From the NCBI GenBank assembly GCA_964579675.1, contig CAZOIA010000070.1, positions 1 through 25,529 of the forward strand: DNA of 25,529 nt, written 5' to 3'. Numbering within the stretch: position 1 is the first letter of the stretch; each line of letters opens with the position of its first letter. Below are positions 15,401 through 21,490 of the stretch, in pieces. Source of the stretch: CAZOIA01 sp964579675 (GTDB lineage Bacteria > Planctomycetota > Phycisphaerae > UBA1845 > PWPN01). The notes under the pieces were generated by a model. It was given only the letters and a program-made list of their open reading frames with translations, was not told where the DNA came from and ran no database searches. The position numbers were made by a program, and so were the translations under genes.

Positions 15401-16517
15401 TCGCCCTGCTGACGACCGTGCGCAACTCGGCTTGCCGCTGGGCTACTTTCTCGAGGTCCTTTTCCACGGAAGCGGCCGAATGACTGGATGCTTCGGCCCG
15501 CTTCGGGGCGTCCTGGGTTTGCTCTGAGGTTACTTCCGTGGGTTGCGCGGAATCTGCCGGCCCGACCGGCGATTCGTTCGCCGCCGGGCTCGTGCTGCTC
15601 GGAGCCGGTCCGCGGGTCTGCTCGATTTGGCGGTCCGTCGTCTGATGGGGCGACTCCGTCCCGGGAGGGGCCTGGGCAGCAACAGGTGTTTCCGCTTCCG
15701 CCGACGCCTCCGGTGAGGTGTCGCGATCGAGGACCTCGTCGATGATTTGCGCGTCGACCGTGTGGGCATCCTGCGCGTATGCCGCCAGCAGCGCGTTGTC
15801 GCAGACTTGGTTGATCAACCTCGGGATCCCGTTTGAGGCGGCGAATATCTTATCGGTCGTTCCCGGCCCGAAAAGCTGATCGTTGGTGCAACCGGCCACT
15901 TTCAGTCGGTGCCGGATATACTCGCCGGTCCTCTCCTGCGTCAGCGCGGGAAGATGAAACCGGCGGAACAGTCGCTGCTCCAGTTGCTTCATGTTCGGCT
16001 GGGCAAAGCGGTTCCGCAGTTCAGGTTGCCCGAGAATGCAGACCTGCAGCAGCTTGGCGTCGTCGGCCTCCAGGTTGCCGAGCATCCGCAGCTCCTCGAA
16101 GCTCTCGTCGGGCAGGTTCTGGGCTTCGTCCAGCACCACCGCCACAAACCGGTCCTGGGCGAACTGATCGAGCAGGTAACTTTGAAGCAAATGGGCCAGC
16201 TCGAGATTGTTGGCCTCCGGCGGCGGGTCCAGCTCGAACTCGGCGCAGATAGCCGAGAGCAGTTGGTTCCCCGAGAGGTGAGTATGGGTGATGACGGCGG
16301 TTTGTGCCCGCGACTCCACCCGGCGGAGGAACATGCGACCGATCAGTGTCTTGCCCGCCCCGACCTCGCCGGTGAGAAGGACGAACCCCTTGCGCTGTTG
16401 AGTGGCATACTGAAGCGTCGCCAGCGCCTCCTCGTGGTCCGGCGTGCTGTAATAGAACGCCGGATCCGGGGTGTTGTTAAAAGCCAACCGATGGAGGCCA
16501 AAGTGCGAGCAGTACAT
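12420..16517 (-). CDS. ExeA-type AAA ATPase fused to a giant heptad-repeat coiled coil
   Basis: The protein has 1365 residues. The ATG at 16517 is chosen over frame extensions to 16748 because AGGAG lies 9 nt upstream and the product then starts MYCSHFGL, as in this ATPase family. Residues 1-265 form the ATPase: Walker A GEVGAGKT at 50-57, Walker B VAVVLDE at 125-131, then QPELRNR and a GIPRLINQVCDNAL sensor region. Such ATPases of about 300-350 residues accompany exosortase-type EPS loci. Residues 267-350 are a Pro/Ser/Thr/Ala-rich linker. Residues about 350-1320 are coiled coil, including tandem units of 56 or 42 residues (387-1095) and three 11-residue repeats (1246-1278). No membrane segment is present, so it should be cytoplasmic. 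It diverges from the EPS operon. The role is inferred: a nucleotide-driven scaffold or regulator of EPS assembly. Confidence 0.88.
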   Translation of the reverse strand: MYCSHFGLHRLAFNNTPDPAFYYSTPDHEEALATLQYATQQRKGFVLLTGEVGAGKTLIGRMFLRRVESRAQTAVITHTHLSGNQLLSAICAEFELDPPPEANNLELAHLLQSYLLDQFAQDRFVAVVLDEAQNLPDESFEELRMLGNLEADDAKLLQVCILGQPELRNRFAQPNMKQLEQRLFRRFHLPALTQERTGEYIRHRLKVAGCTNDQLFGPGTTDKIFAASNGIPRLINQVCDNALLAAYAQDAHTVDAQIIDEVLDRDTSPEASAEAETPVAAQAPPGTESPHQTTDRQIEQTRGPAPSSTSPAANESPVGPADSAQPTEVTSEQTQDAPKRAEASSHSAASVEKDLEKVAQRQAELRTVVSRARRRWLTTKERLEAHRKDIQAVIDDVTSRCQSTQKQLEELARTAAPAKDLEEIRTRHLSEARRVLDEVARQRAEFQQLVELAETRWAQIHKRMTDLSVTAVTKDALVNLDSQYDRRIQDVLGRLEKHRERVAEITDAVRQRYDQTQNNLSKLRESYAQTHAELIDRVDTQLAETRRGVNQQLHGKAGHEELESLRESNEQAHAEIAGDVGARLAEARQEIDQQLEGKADREAFELLSDSSARARIQMIERMDAELEKTRQELRQRMGETARAEDLAALRNRQSETIDKLGAQLSQREHEINLLGQQVASKLDAIKGVLEELEGKSATAEELQRVRAEQAEAISDIVRRFTNETNALKEFHQAVTRQSRSASEEQESQLKELAGRVINQAQQLQDLRQKLLTHHAGMQKRIDELSEQFAARSEVEELRQAQTRQNADLLGRIEMNHEAMQELIEGVVERYRSTQARLDAVVSSKVDEEELARFRAKQEEEGSQLLQLLDEQRREMHEQFEQTASCWVQTQENLEEISANAAEAKLVEEVRQQQARDSEQILATIASQRRDLESLVDGIDNRCERLVQRMNELPADIATTDDLKAIQSEHAEQIHRFAQEIRSRKAQFEQTVKRFAGRFDQTQKAVEALAARAASVEDIEGLREQHSETVSGIMERIDHERDQQQEKVADLKRRCEMLNKNVKTLAATATPADTFKKAEQSFSRNVASLGERINDVTSRHTGHLHTVIDALQHATERVTALEQAERPRPVKIELNPQVAAMLADLVTSARAERQQLRQELDQAAEIASSLRELSSQTQETMRYWKDSAEEVRTQSDQLRTSAKMAADILAVMRRCHEALDAKLNSEQWQLELARSQDLATRLEQATLAAHAACEQVGLGARAACEQVAHATRAASQQASHRMKKLIAESEAVTDSFSQAVEKRRKLLTALAKNTAGLTEVIESARHFDEEQHPSLSTVATEKAEAEERHISQIDWPRFRTRQAQAS
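12684..12782 (-). repeat. Three tandem 33-bp (11-residue) repeats within the coiled-coil gene
   Basis: Residues 1246-1278 of the ATPase/coiled-coil protein read LAAHAACEQVG, LGARAACEQVA and HATRAASQQAS, three consecutive 11-residue units. Two of the units carry the identical AACEQV core. In DNA this is a 33-bp tandem repeat with the shared plus-strand core CACCTGTTCGCAGGC. Eleven-residue (hendecad) periodicity suits a slightly right-handed helix, unlike the heptads before it. Confidence 0.8.
13233..15359 (-). repeat. Tandem protein repeats of about 56 or 42 residues (coiled coil)
   Basis: Hand alignment divides residues 387-1095 of the fusion protein into consecutive units. Eight are 56 residues (starting at 387, 443, 669, 816, 872, 928, 984 and 1040) and four are 42 residues (543, 585, 627 and 774). 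Two irregular ones are 44 (499) and 49 (725). The common pattern is R..(F/L)..+V....R...TQ..L..L, then a small-residue stretch, then DLE.(I/L)R and a charged tail. Except for the 44-residue unit, all lengths are multiples of seven. Confidence 0.75.
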
Positions 16518-16540
16518 GACCGTGTTCTCCTGGCATGAAG

Positions 16541-16690
16541 GTCCGATCACCCACCCACGATTATCGGACTCCCGGCACAAACGAATGGTCCAAGCGGTTC
16601 TATCGGACCATGCTTCGACCGGCTTGAGATCCGCGTGCGGGGCCGAAAAAAATGGGGAGATAAGTCCAACATACTCCCAACTAGTCCGAT
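16541..16690. promoter_or_regulatory. Cluster of GTCCGAT sites in the divergent promoter region
   Basis: GTCCGAT occurs at 16541-16547 and 16684-16690, and its complement ATCGGAC at 16563-16569 and 16602-16608. The first two form an inverted repeat with a 15-nt spacer. The third lies within a second inverted repeat, ATGGTCC (16585-16591) with GGACCAT (16605-16611), spacer 13 nt. Degenerate GTCCAA copies lie at 16589 and 16664. The region separates the ATPase fusion gene (minus) from the EPS operon (plus). A minus-strand GATAAT at 16565-16560, a candidate -10 box, overlaps the second copy. These look like operator sites for a dimeric regulator; the regulator is unknown. Confidence 0.55.
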
Positions 16691-16804
16691 GACTGTCCTG
16701 CACGAATAGTCCCGCCGCCGACAGGCTGGGACCAGTTGATCTTCGCATGAAGCGAGCGCGGCCGGGCCGCGCGATTCAGTTCTGGGGTGTCAGGGATGAC
16801 CGGG

Positions 16805-17620
16805 ATGCGGTGCCTTAACGTCGCCCGTCGCGCTGCCGCACTGGCACTGCTGGCCCTGGGTGCTGCAACCACCGGCTGCGCCTCCAAGTACGCCGACCTC
16901 AAGGCCTTCGTACAGGCCCACAACCACGACGTCGTCGCCAGCACCTACCGCATTGAGCCGCCTGATGTCCTGGCGATTTCCTCGCCGACGGCCCCCGAGA
17001 TCCACGGGGTCGCGCGGCGGGTGGGAAGCGACGGCAAGATAACGCTCAAACTCCTCGGTGCGGTGAAGGTGTCCATGATGACCCCGAAGGAGGTCGCGGC
17101 GAAGCTGGAGCAGCTTCTGTCGCGGTTCTACGTGGATCCGAAAGTCGAGGTCACGGTGGCCTCTTACGACAGCAAGAGCATTTACGTCTTCGGCCAGGTG
17201 GGGGCCAACGGCCGCAAGCCTTTCACCGGGCGTGACACGATGCTGGACGTATTAGCCAACGCCCAACCGAACTTCATTGCCTGGGGCTCTCGCGTGAAGG
17301 TTATCCGCCCCAGCCCCTCCCCGGACGAAGTGCGCGAAATCACCGTTGACGTTGACAAGATGATAAAGACCGGCGATCTGAGAGGAAACTTCCTGTTGCA
17401 GGAAGGGGATATCGTATACGTGCCGCCGACCCCGATGGGATGGTTGGGGCTGCGTATACAGGAAATCCTGTTCCCGTTCTCGCCGGTATTCTCCGCCTAT
17501 ACGTTCCCCGCGGATGTGGCCACGGCGCCGGAGGCCTATGAGGACCTCGACGATCGTGGCTACACCGGCGCGAGAGGCGGTTACGGTTACGGGTACGGCT
17601 ACGGAAACAGTGGTTGGTGA
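16805..17620 (+). CDS. Polysaccharide export outer-membrane lipoprotein (Wza/OPX-like)
   Basis: This 271-residue protein should form or gate the outer-membrane exit for the EPS. The ATG at 16805 is preferred (AGGGA 7 nt upstream; basic start MRCLNVARR), but ATG 16796 and GTG 16787 are also possible. A lipoprotein signal ends at C25 (TTGCASKY). The Poly_export domain spans about 47-120 (YRIEPPDVLAIS, GSDGKITLKLLGAVKV, FYVDPKVEVTVASY). An SLBB-like domain follows at about 125-205 (SKSIYVFGQV, LLQEGDIVYVPP). A segment WLGLRIQEILFPF at 213-225 may be the membrane-spanning helix. The C-terminus is an odd Gly-Tyr run (GGYGYGYGYGNSGW). It is the first gene of the plus-strand EPS operon, 52 bp before the chain-length gene. 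Confidence 0.92.
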   Translation: MRCLNVARRAAALALLALGAATTGCASKYADLKAFVQAHNHDVVASTYRIEPPDVLAISSPTAPEIHGVARRVGSDGKITLKLLGAVKVSMMTPKEVAAKLEQLLSRFYVDPKVEVTVASYDSKSIYVFGQVGANGRKPFTGRDTMLDVLANAQPNFIAWGSRVKVIRPSPSPDEVREITVDVDKMIKTGDLRGNFLLQEGDIVYVPPTPMGWLGLRIQEILFPFSPVFSAYTFPADVATAPEAYEDLDDRGYTGARGGYGYGYGYGNSGW

Positions 17621-17672
17621 AGCGACTTGAATGGAGAGATGAGACCGGATTGAACCCGGATTCGATTACTCG

Positions 17673-19427
17673 ATGACTACGCAACCCACTCCAATCATCC
17701 TGGGACATCGTCTCGGGTCAGACCGTGACGAGTCGGCGGTCAGCGACCTGCAGCACACGGTGGCCAAGGTTCTGGCCGTTCTGGGATACCGGCGGTGGCT
17801 GTTGATCATAGCGCTGCTGGGCGGTCTGCTGTTCTCGTTGGCGGTGGGCCTGATGTTGCCCCGCCGGTACTACGCGACCGCCCTTTTCGAGCGGCGGGAC
17901 GACGTTGTCATCACCAAGCTTGTCACCGGCAAGTCGCCCTACTCGTTCGAGACGCTTCGCCAATCGCTGAGTGTTGATCTGAAGGGCTACAATGCGGTGG
18001 CCGCCGCCGTCGAGCAGCTCGGCATGACTCGCGACTATCCACGAGACGCCAACGGGAGGCCGACACCGGAAGCCCGGGCCGCCAAGCAGGCGTTGATCAG
18101 TCGCCTTGTCGGGGACATCGGCGTCAGCGTAAAGCAGAAGGGTGAGTTCCTGGATCTTATCGAGGTCACGTATCTGGGCGAGCAGCCGGAGATCGGGGTG
18201 AAGATGATCAACCGGCTGAAGGACAACTACATGGTCGCGACGCGGGCCAGAGTTGCGGAGATCCTCCACAGCGCGCACGACTTCTTCGGCACCGAAGCCG
18301 ACAAGTACAAAAATGAAGTGGTTGCCATGGAGGCCGACCTGATCCGGACTGCCGTGGAGCATCCGGGGGTCAGCCCGACCGATCCCGACCTGATCGATCA
18401 ACGCTTGATGGGTCAGAATCTCGCCCTGCAGGCGCTCGAGCGAGACCGGGCGGGGGTGCAATCCAATATCAAAGCCCGTGAGGAGTATCTCCGGGAACTC
18501 AAAGATCAGCCGGACGGGACGCTTCCACCGGCGGGCCGGAGCGAGCCCTTTCTGCCCAACTCGACGGCCAACCCGAAGCGCGCGAGCCTCATCCAGGAAA
18601 TGGAGAAGGCCCGGGGCGCTATCGCGGACGCCAAGGCCATTCGCCAGATGACCGATTACCACCCGGAAGTTGTCAGTCTCCACAGGAAGCTCGAGAGGCT
18701 CCAAGCCGAATTCGACAACCAGCCTGAACGAATTCCCAGCGCCATCCCGGTCGTGCCGAACGCAGGCAACCGGATCGAAGTCAACCCGTGGGAAACCGAG
18801 CGCAAACGGGTCGAGATGGAACTGAAATCTCTTCGCGACAACCTGGCAGAGAACAACCGCCGCACCAGGCAGCATCAGTCCGAAAGAGGTCACCTGGAGA
18901 AGGAAAAGGAGTTGTTGTTCGAGCGCCGCCAGGATTACCTGATCCGCCAGCAGGACCTGCAGGCCGCCAAGGGCGATCTGACGGCTTGGAAAATGCACGT
19001 GGACACGATCGGCCGCATACTGACCGCCGAAGCCCAGGACCGCGGGATCCAGTTCTCATCGGTTGAGGAAGCGCGGCATCCGGGCAAGCCCTGCTCCCCC
19101 ACGCTCCGCGGCATATTTCTTCTGAGTTCAGGCATCGCCATCGCCCTGGGCGCCCTGGTTGTCTTCCTGCGGGAGGTCCTCGATCGTTCCTTCCGAGACC
19201 CCGCACGGGTCAAGCAGGTACTTGGCATTCCGGTCCTGGAGACGATCGGCGAGATTCACGCTGGAGCGCCGTCCAGGTGGTTCAACGGGGCGCGGCTGCT
19301 TCAGGCGATCGCTTCGGTTGAGGTCATGCTTGTCCTGGGAATGGGCTTACTGATCTACTTGAGTCTGGAGAAGCCGGCGCTTTACGAAGCGATTGGGGCA
19401 CGGTCGGCAGCATTGTGGCCGGGATGA
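17673..19427 (+). CDS. Wzz-type polysaccharide chain-length determinant
   Basis: This 584-residue inner-membrane protein controls EPS polymer length and docks the tyrosine kinase encoded next. A cytoplasmic N-terminus of about 40 residues precedes the first membrane segment (42-63, WLLIIALLGGLLFSLAVGL) and the Wzz-like start of the periplasmic domain (MLPRRYYATALFE). A long periplasmic coiled coil occupies about 190-450. The second membrane segment is at about 479-500 (GIFLLSSGIAIALGALVVFL), followed by REVLDRSFRDPARVKQVLGIPVL, the standard cytoplasmic link to the kinase. A third hydrophobic segment lies at about 548-566 (VEVMLVLGMGLLIYLSL), as in the longer exosortase-associated members. It lacks a fused kinase domain. 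The ATG at 17673 has no strong SD sequence, so the exact start is moderately certain. Confidence 0.9.
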   Translation: MTTQPTPIILGHRLGSDRDESAVSDLQHTVAKVLAVLGYRRWLLIIALLGGLLFSLAVGLMLPRRYYATALFERRDDVVITKLVTGKSPYSFETLRQSLSVDLKGYNAVAAAVEQLGMTRDYPRDANGRPTPEARAAKQALISRLVGDIGVSVKQKGEFLDLIEVTYLGEQPEIGVKMINRLKDNYMVATRARVAEILHSAHDFFGTEADKYKNEVVAMEADLIRTAVEHPGVSPTDPDLIDQRLMGQNLALQALERDRAGVQSNIKAREEYLRELKDQPDGTLPPAGRSEPFLPNSTANPKRASLIQEMEKARGAIADAKAIRQMTDYHPEVVSLHRKLERLQAEFDNQPERIPSAIPVVPNAGNRIEVNPWETERKRVEMELKSLRDNLAENNRRTRQHQSERGHLEKEKELLFERRQDYLIRQQDLQAAKGDLTAWKMHVDTIGRILTAEAQDRGIQFSSVEEARHPGKPCSPTLRGIFLLSSGIAIALGALVVFLREVLDRSFRDPARVKQVLGIPVLETIGEIHAGAPSRWFNGARLLQAIASVEVMLVLGMGLLIYLSLEKPALYEAIGARSAALWPG

Positions 19428-19472
19428 TCAACGTGGAACACGGGCAGTCATAGGTTACGAACGGCGTCATCG

Positions 19473-20393
19473 ATGGGACGTATCGCAGAGGCATTAAAGC
19501 GAGCCCAGCAGGAACGGGCGCGGCGACTGGAAGAAGGGCCGGCCGTCTCGGCCGACCGCCCCCGGGCCGCTTCCGCACGGGCAGAGGGGCCGGGGCATCG
19601 GCTCGCCTCGACATCCGACGCGACCGACGTCCTGGGCCAATCCCTGCTCCTCGACGCCCCACCATCAGCCCCGCCGCTGAGCAGTCGGGCGTCGCTTATT
19701 CCGCCGGAAGCGGTGGCCCCTCAGGTGCTCACCCTGCACGACCCGGCATGCGAGATCGCGGAGAAATACCGCTCGGTCCGCACCCGCCTGCTCACCGGCA
19801 ATCCCGCAGGCAGCGCCCGGGTGTTTGCCGTGACTTCCAGCTTGCACAAAGAGGGTAAAACGGTCACCACGTCGAATCTGGGCTTCAGTCTGGCCGAGCT
19901 CCGGCATCTGCGGGTGGCCATGATCGATCTTGACTTCAGACACCGCGGGCTCAGCCGGCAGTTTCTCACCGATGACTACCCGGGAATCGCCGAAGTGCTC
20001 CGGGGCGAGAAGGAGCTCGCCGATGTCTGTGCGCCGGTCGTCCGGGAAAACCTGTACGTTGTGCCCGCGGGTGACCTGGGCGGTGCGAGCCCGAGCGAGT
20101 TGCTCGCCAGCCGGTCTGTGCCGAACGTCCTTCGAGCACTCAATGAACGCTTCCATTACAGTCTGATCGACACCCCGCCGGTCAACACCGCCGCCGATAT
20201 CGGATTGATCGCCCCACTGTGCCACTCGGTTCTGATTGTCGTCCGCATGAATCGGACCCCGGAGCCCCTGTTGTGTCGCTGTGTGAAGATGTTACAGGCC
20301 AACCACGTTTCGATCGCGGGGTGCATCCTGGCCGGCTACCGCGAAGCCACAGCGGCCTGCGGGACCCATGACTACTACGCGTCCGTCACCTAG
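19473..20393 (+). CDS. CpsD/CapB-type tyrosine kinase (BY-kinase) of the EPS operon
   Basis: This 306-residue cytoplasmic protein is the kinase partner of the Wzz protein 45 bp upstream. The N-terminus MGRIAEALKRAQQERARR resembles exosortase-associated autokinases; a variable Ala/Pro-rich linker runs to about 85. EIAEKYRSVRTRL at 94-106 is the conserved helix before the P-loop. Walker A is SLHKEGKT (123-130), Walker A' is IDLDFR (151-156) and Walker B is LIDTPP (231-236). The usual first Gly of the P-loop is replaced by Ser. The C-terminal tyrosine cluster is reduced to a single pair, Y301-Y302, before the last four residues. Its stop codon TAG is part of the TAGGAG ribosome-binding site of the next gene. 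Confidence 0.9.
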   Translation: MGRIAEALKRAQQERARRLEEGPAVSADRPRAASARAEGPGHRLASTSDATDVLGQSLLLDAPPSAPPLSSRASLIPPEAVAPQVLTLHDPACEIAEKYRSVRTRLLTGNPAGSARVFAVTSSLHKEGKTVTTSNLGFSLAELRHLRVAMIDLDFRHRGLSRQFLTDDYPGIAEVLRGEKELADVCAPVVRENLYVVPAGDLGGASPSELLASRSVPNVLRALNERFHYSLIDTPPVNTAADIGLIAPLCHSVLIVVRMNRTPEPLLCRCVKMLQANHVSIAGCILAGYREATAACGTHDYYASVT

Positions 20394-20396
20394 GAG
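20391..20396 (+). promoter_or_regulatory. Stop/SD overlap (TAGGAG) between kinase and FemAB genes
   Basis: The TAG stop of the kinase gene is the first half of TAGGAG, which lies 6 nt before the ATG at 20403. Ribosomes finishing the kinase therefore end on the next gene's SD sequence, which points to translational coupling and fixes the FemAB start. Confidence 0.75.
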
Positions 20397-20402
20397 ACAC
20401 GC

Positions 20403-21467
20403 ATGTCACTTCGCGTCACCGAGTTGGACGAACAGTCCGTTGGCGAGTGGGAGGAGTACGTTGCCCGCCATCCGAAGGGCACATTCTTCCACACCCTGAT
20501 TTGGCGGGATGCGGTCCAAGAAGCCTTTGGCCATGAGAGCCGGTATCTGATCGCCTGGCGAGGCAGCCGGCTGGTCGGCGTTCTCCCCGTCACCCGCGTC
20601 ACCAGCCATCTTGCCGGAACGATCCTCGCGAGCGTCCCCTACGCCGTTTATGGGGGAACGCTGGCCGACGACGACGAGGTCCATTATGCCCTCCTTGATC
20701 GGGCCGTCGCACTTGCCGATCAGATCGGCGCCCAGTGGCTGGATATCCGCTCGATCGATCCCCAGTGGCCTGAACTGCCGGTGATCAAACGGTACGTGAC
20801 GTTCCGCAAGCGGCTGCCGGACGACCCGGACCGGGTGCTGGCCGAGTTGCCCCGAAAGGCCCGGGCTGCCGCCCGCCAGGCCCGGGATCGCTATGGCCTG
20901 GTGGCTGACTTCGACGACGTCCATCTCGATCTGGTCTGGTCGCTGTACAGCCAGAGCATGCGGCGGCTGGCCTCGCCGAATTACCCGACCCGGTTCTTCC
21001 GGGCCCTGATGGATCGCACGCGGACCGCGGGAACGGGCGCCGGCAAGCCGGGACACCTCGTCCAGGTCATCAATCACCAGGGACGTCCGATCGCCGGGCT
21101 CATCAGCTTCATCTATCGCGACACCCTGATGCCCTACTTCGCGGGCTGCGACGAGCGGTTCGAGAAGTATCATCCCAACAACTTCATGTACCTGGCCGCA
21201 ATGGAGAAAGGGATTCAGCTCGGTTGCCGCGAGTTCGATTTCGGGCGATCGCGGGTGGACAACAGCGGGTCCTATAATTTCAAACGCTTCCAGGGATTCG
21301 AGCCAACCCCGCTGAATTACCAGTACTACGTGCCCCAGGGCGGTCGCACGCCGGATCTGACCCCGAGTGATCCGCGCCTGGCGGTGGCGAGACGGGTCTG
21401 GCGGAAGCTCCCGCTGGCGGTAACACGTCCACTCGGGGCATGGTTGTCGAAGTCAATCCCCGGATAA
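20403..21467 (+). CDS. FemAB-like acyltransferase-fold protein, exosortase/PEP-CTERM-associated type
   Basis: This 354-residue cytoplasmic protein is related to FemAB/GNAT aminoacyl- or acyltransferases. It matches the subtype that accompanies exosortase A (XrtA) EPS loci. The N-terminal half contains THPKGT-like ARHPKGTFFHTLIWRDAV and the GVLPVTRV strand. The C-terminal half carries the diagnostic run: MPYFAGCDERF, HPNNFMYLAAME, FDFGRSRVDNSGSYNFKRF, GFEPTPLNYQYYV, then WRKLPLAVTRPLGAWLSK at the end. The start is set by TAGGAG overlapping the previous stop. The biochemical role of this subtype is not established; modification of an EPS precursor or a lipid-linked sugar is a reasonable guess. 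It lies directly upstream of a glycosyltransferase of the same system. Confidence 0.88.
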   Translation: MSLRVTELDEQSVGEWEEYVARHPKGTFFHTLIWRDAVQEAFGHESRYLIAWRGSRLVGVLPVTRVTSHLAGTILASVPYAVYGGTLADDDEVHYALLDRAVALADQIGAQWLDIRSIDPQWPELPVIKRYVTFRKRLPDDPDRVLAELPRKARAAARQARDRYGLVADFDDVHLDLVWSLYSQSMRRLASPNYPTRFFRALMDRTRTAGTGAGKPGHLVQVINHQGRPIAGLISFIYRDTLMPYFAGCDERFEKYHPNNFMYLAAMEKGIQLGCREFDFGRSRVDNSGSYNFKRFQGFEPTPLNYQYYVPQGGRTPDLTPSDPRLAVARRVWRKLPLAVTRPLGAWLSKSIPG

Positions 21468-21490
21468 GGAACCCTGTTGGCCTCGAGACG

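Noticed and set aside
16529..16549. Possible sigma-54 promoter (TGGCAT near 16531)
   Set aside because: The -24-like TGGCA is present, but the -12 element (TTGC) is missing at the required spacing (TCCG instead). The position also suits neither gene well.
16518..16748. 77-residue N-terminal extension of the ATPase fusion gene
   Set aside because: The extension has no SD sequence and no family similarity, and it would run through the clustered GTCCGAT sites. The ATG at 16517 has AGGAG 9 nt upstream and gives the family-typical start.
17718..18998. Long minus-strand frame of 426 codons
   Set aside because: It lies entirely opposite the Wzz gene, has no recognisable motif, and is a typical GC-rich antisense shadow.
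19665..20225. Minus-strand frame of 186 codons
   Set aside because: It is antisense to the kinase gene, whose Walker motifs are intact on the plus strand.
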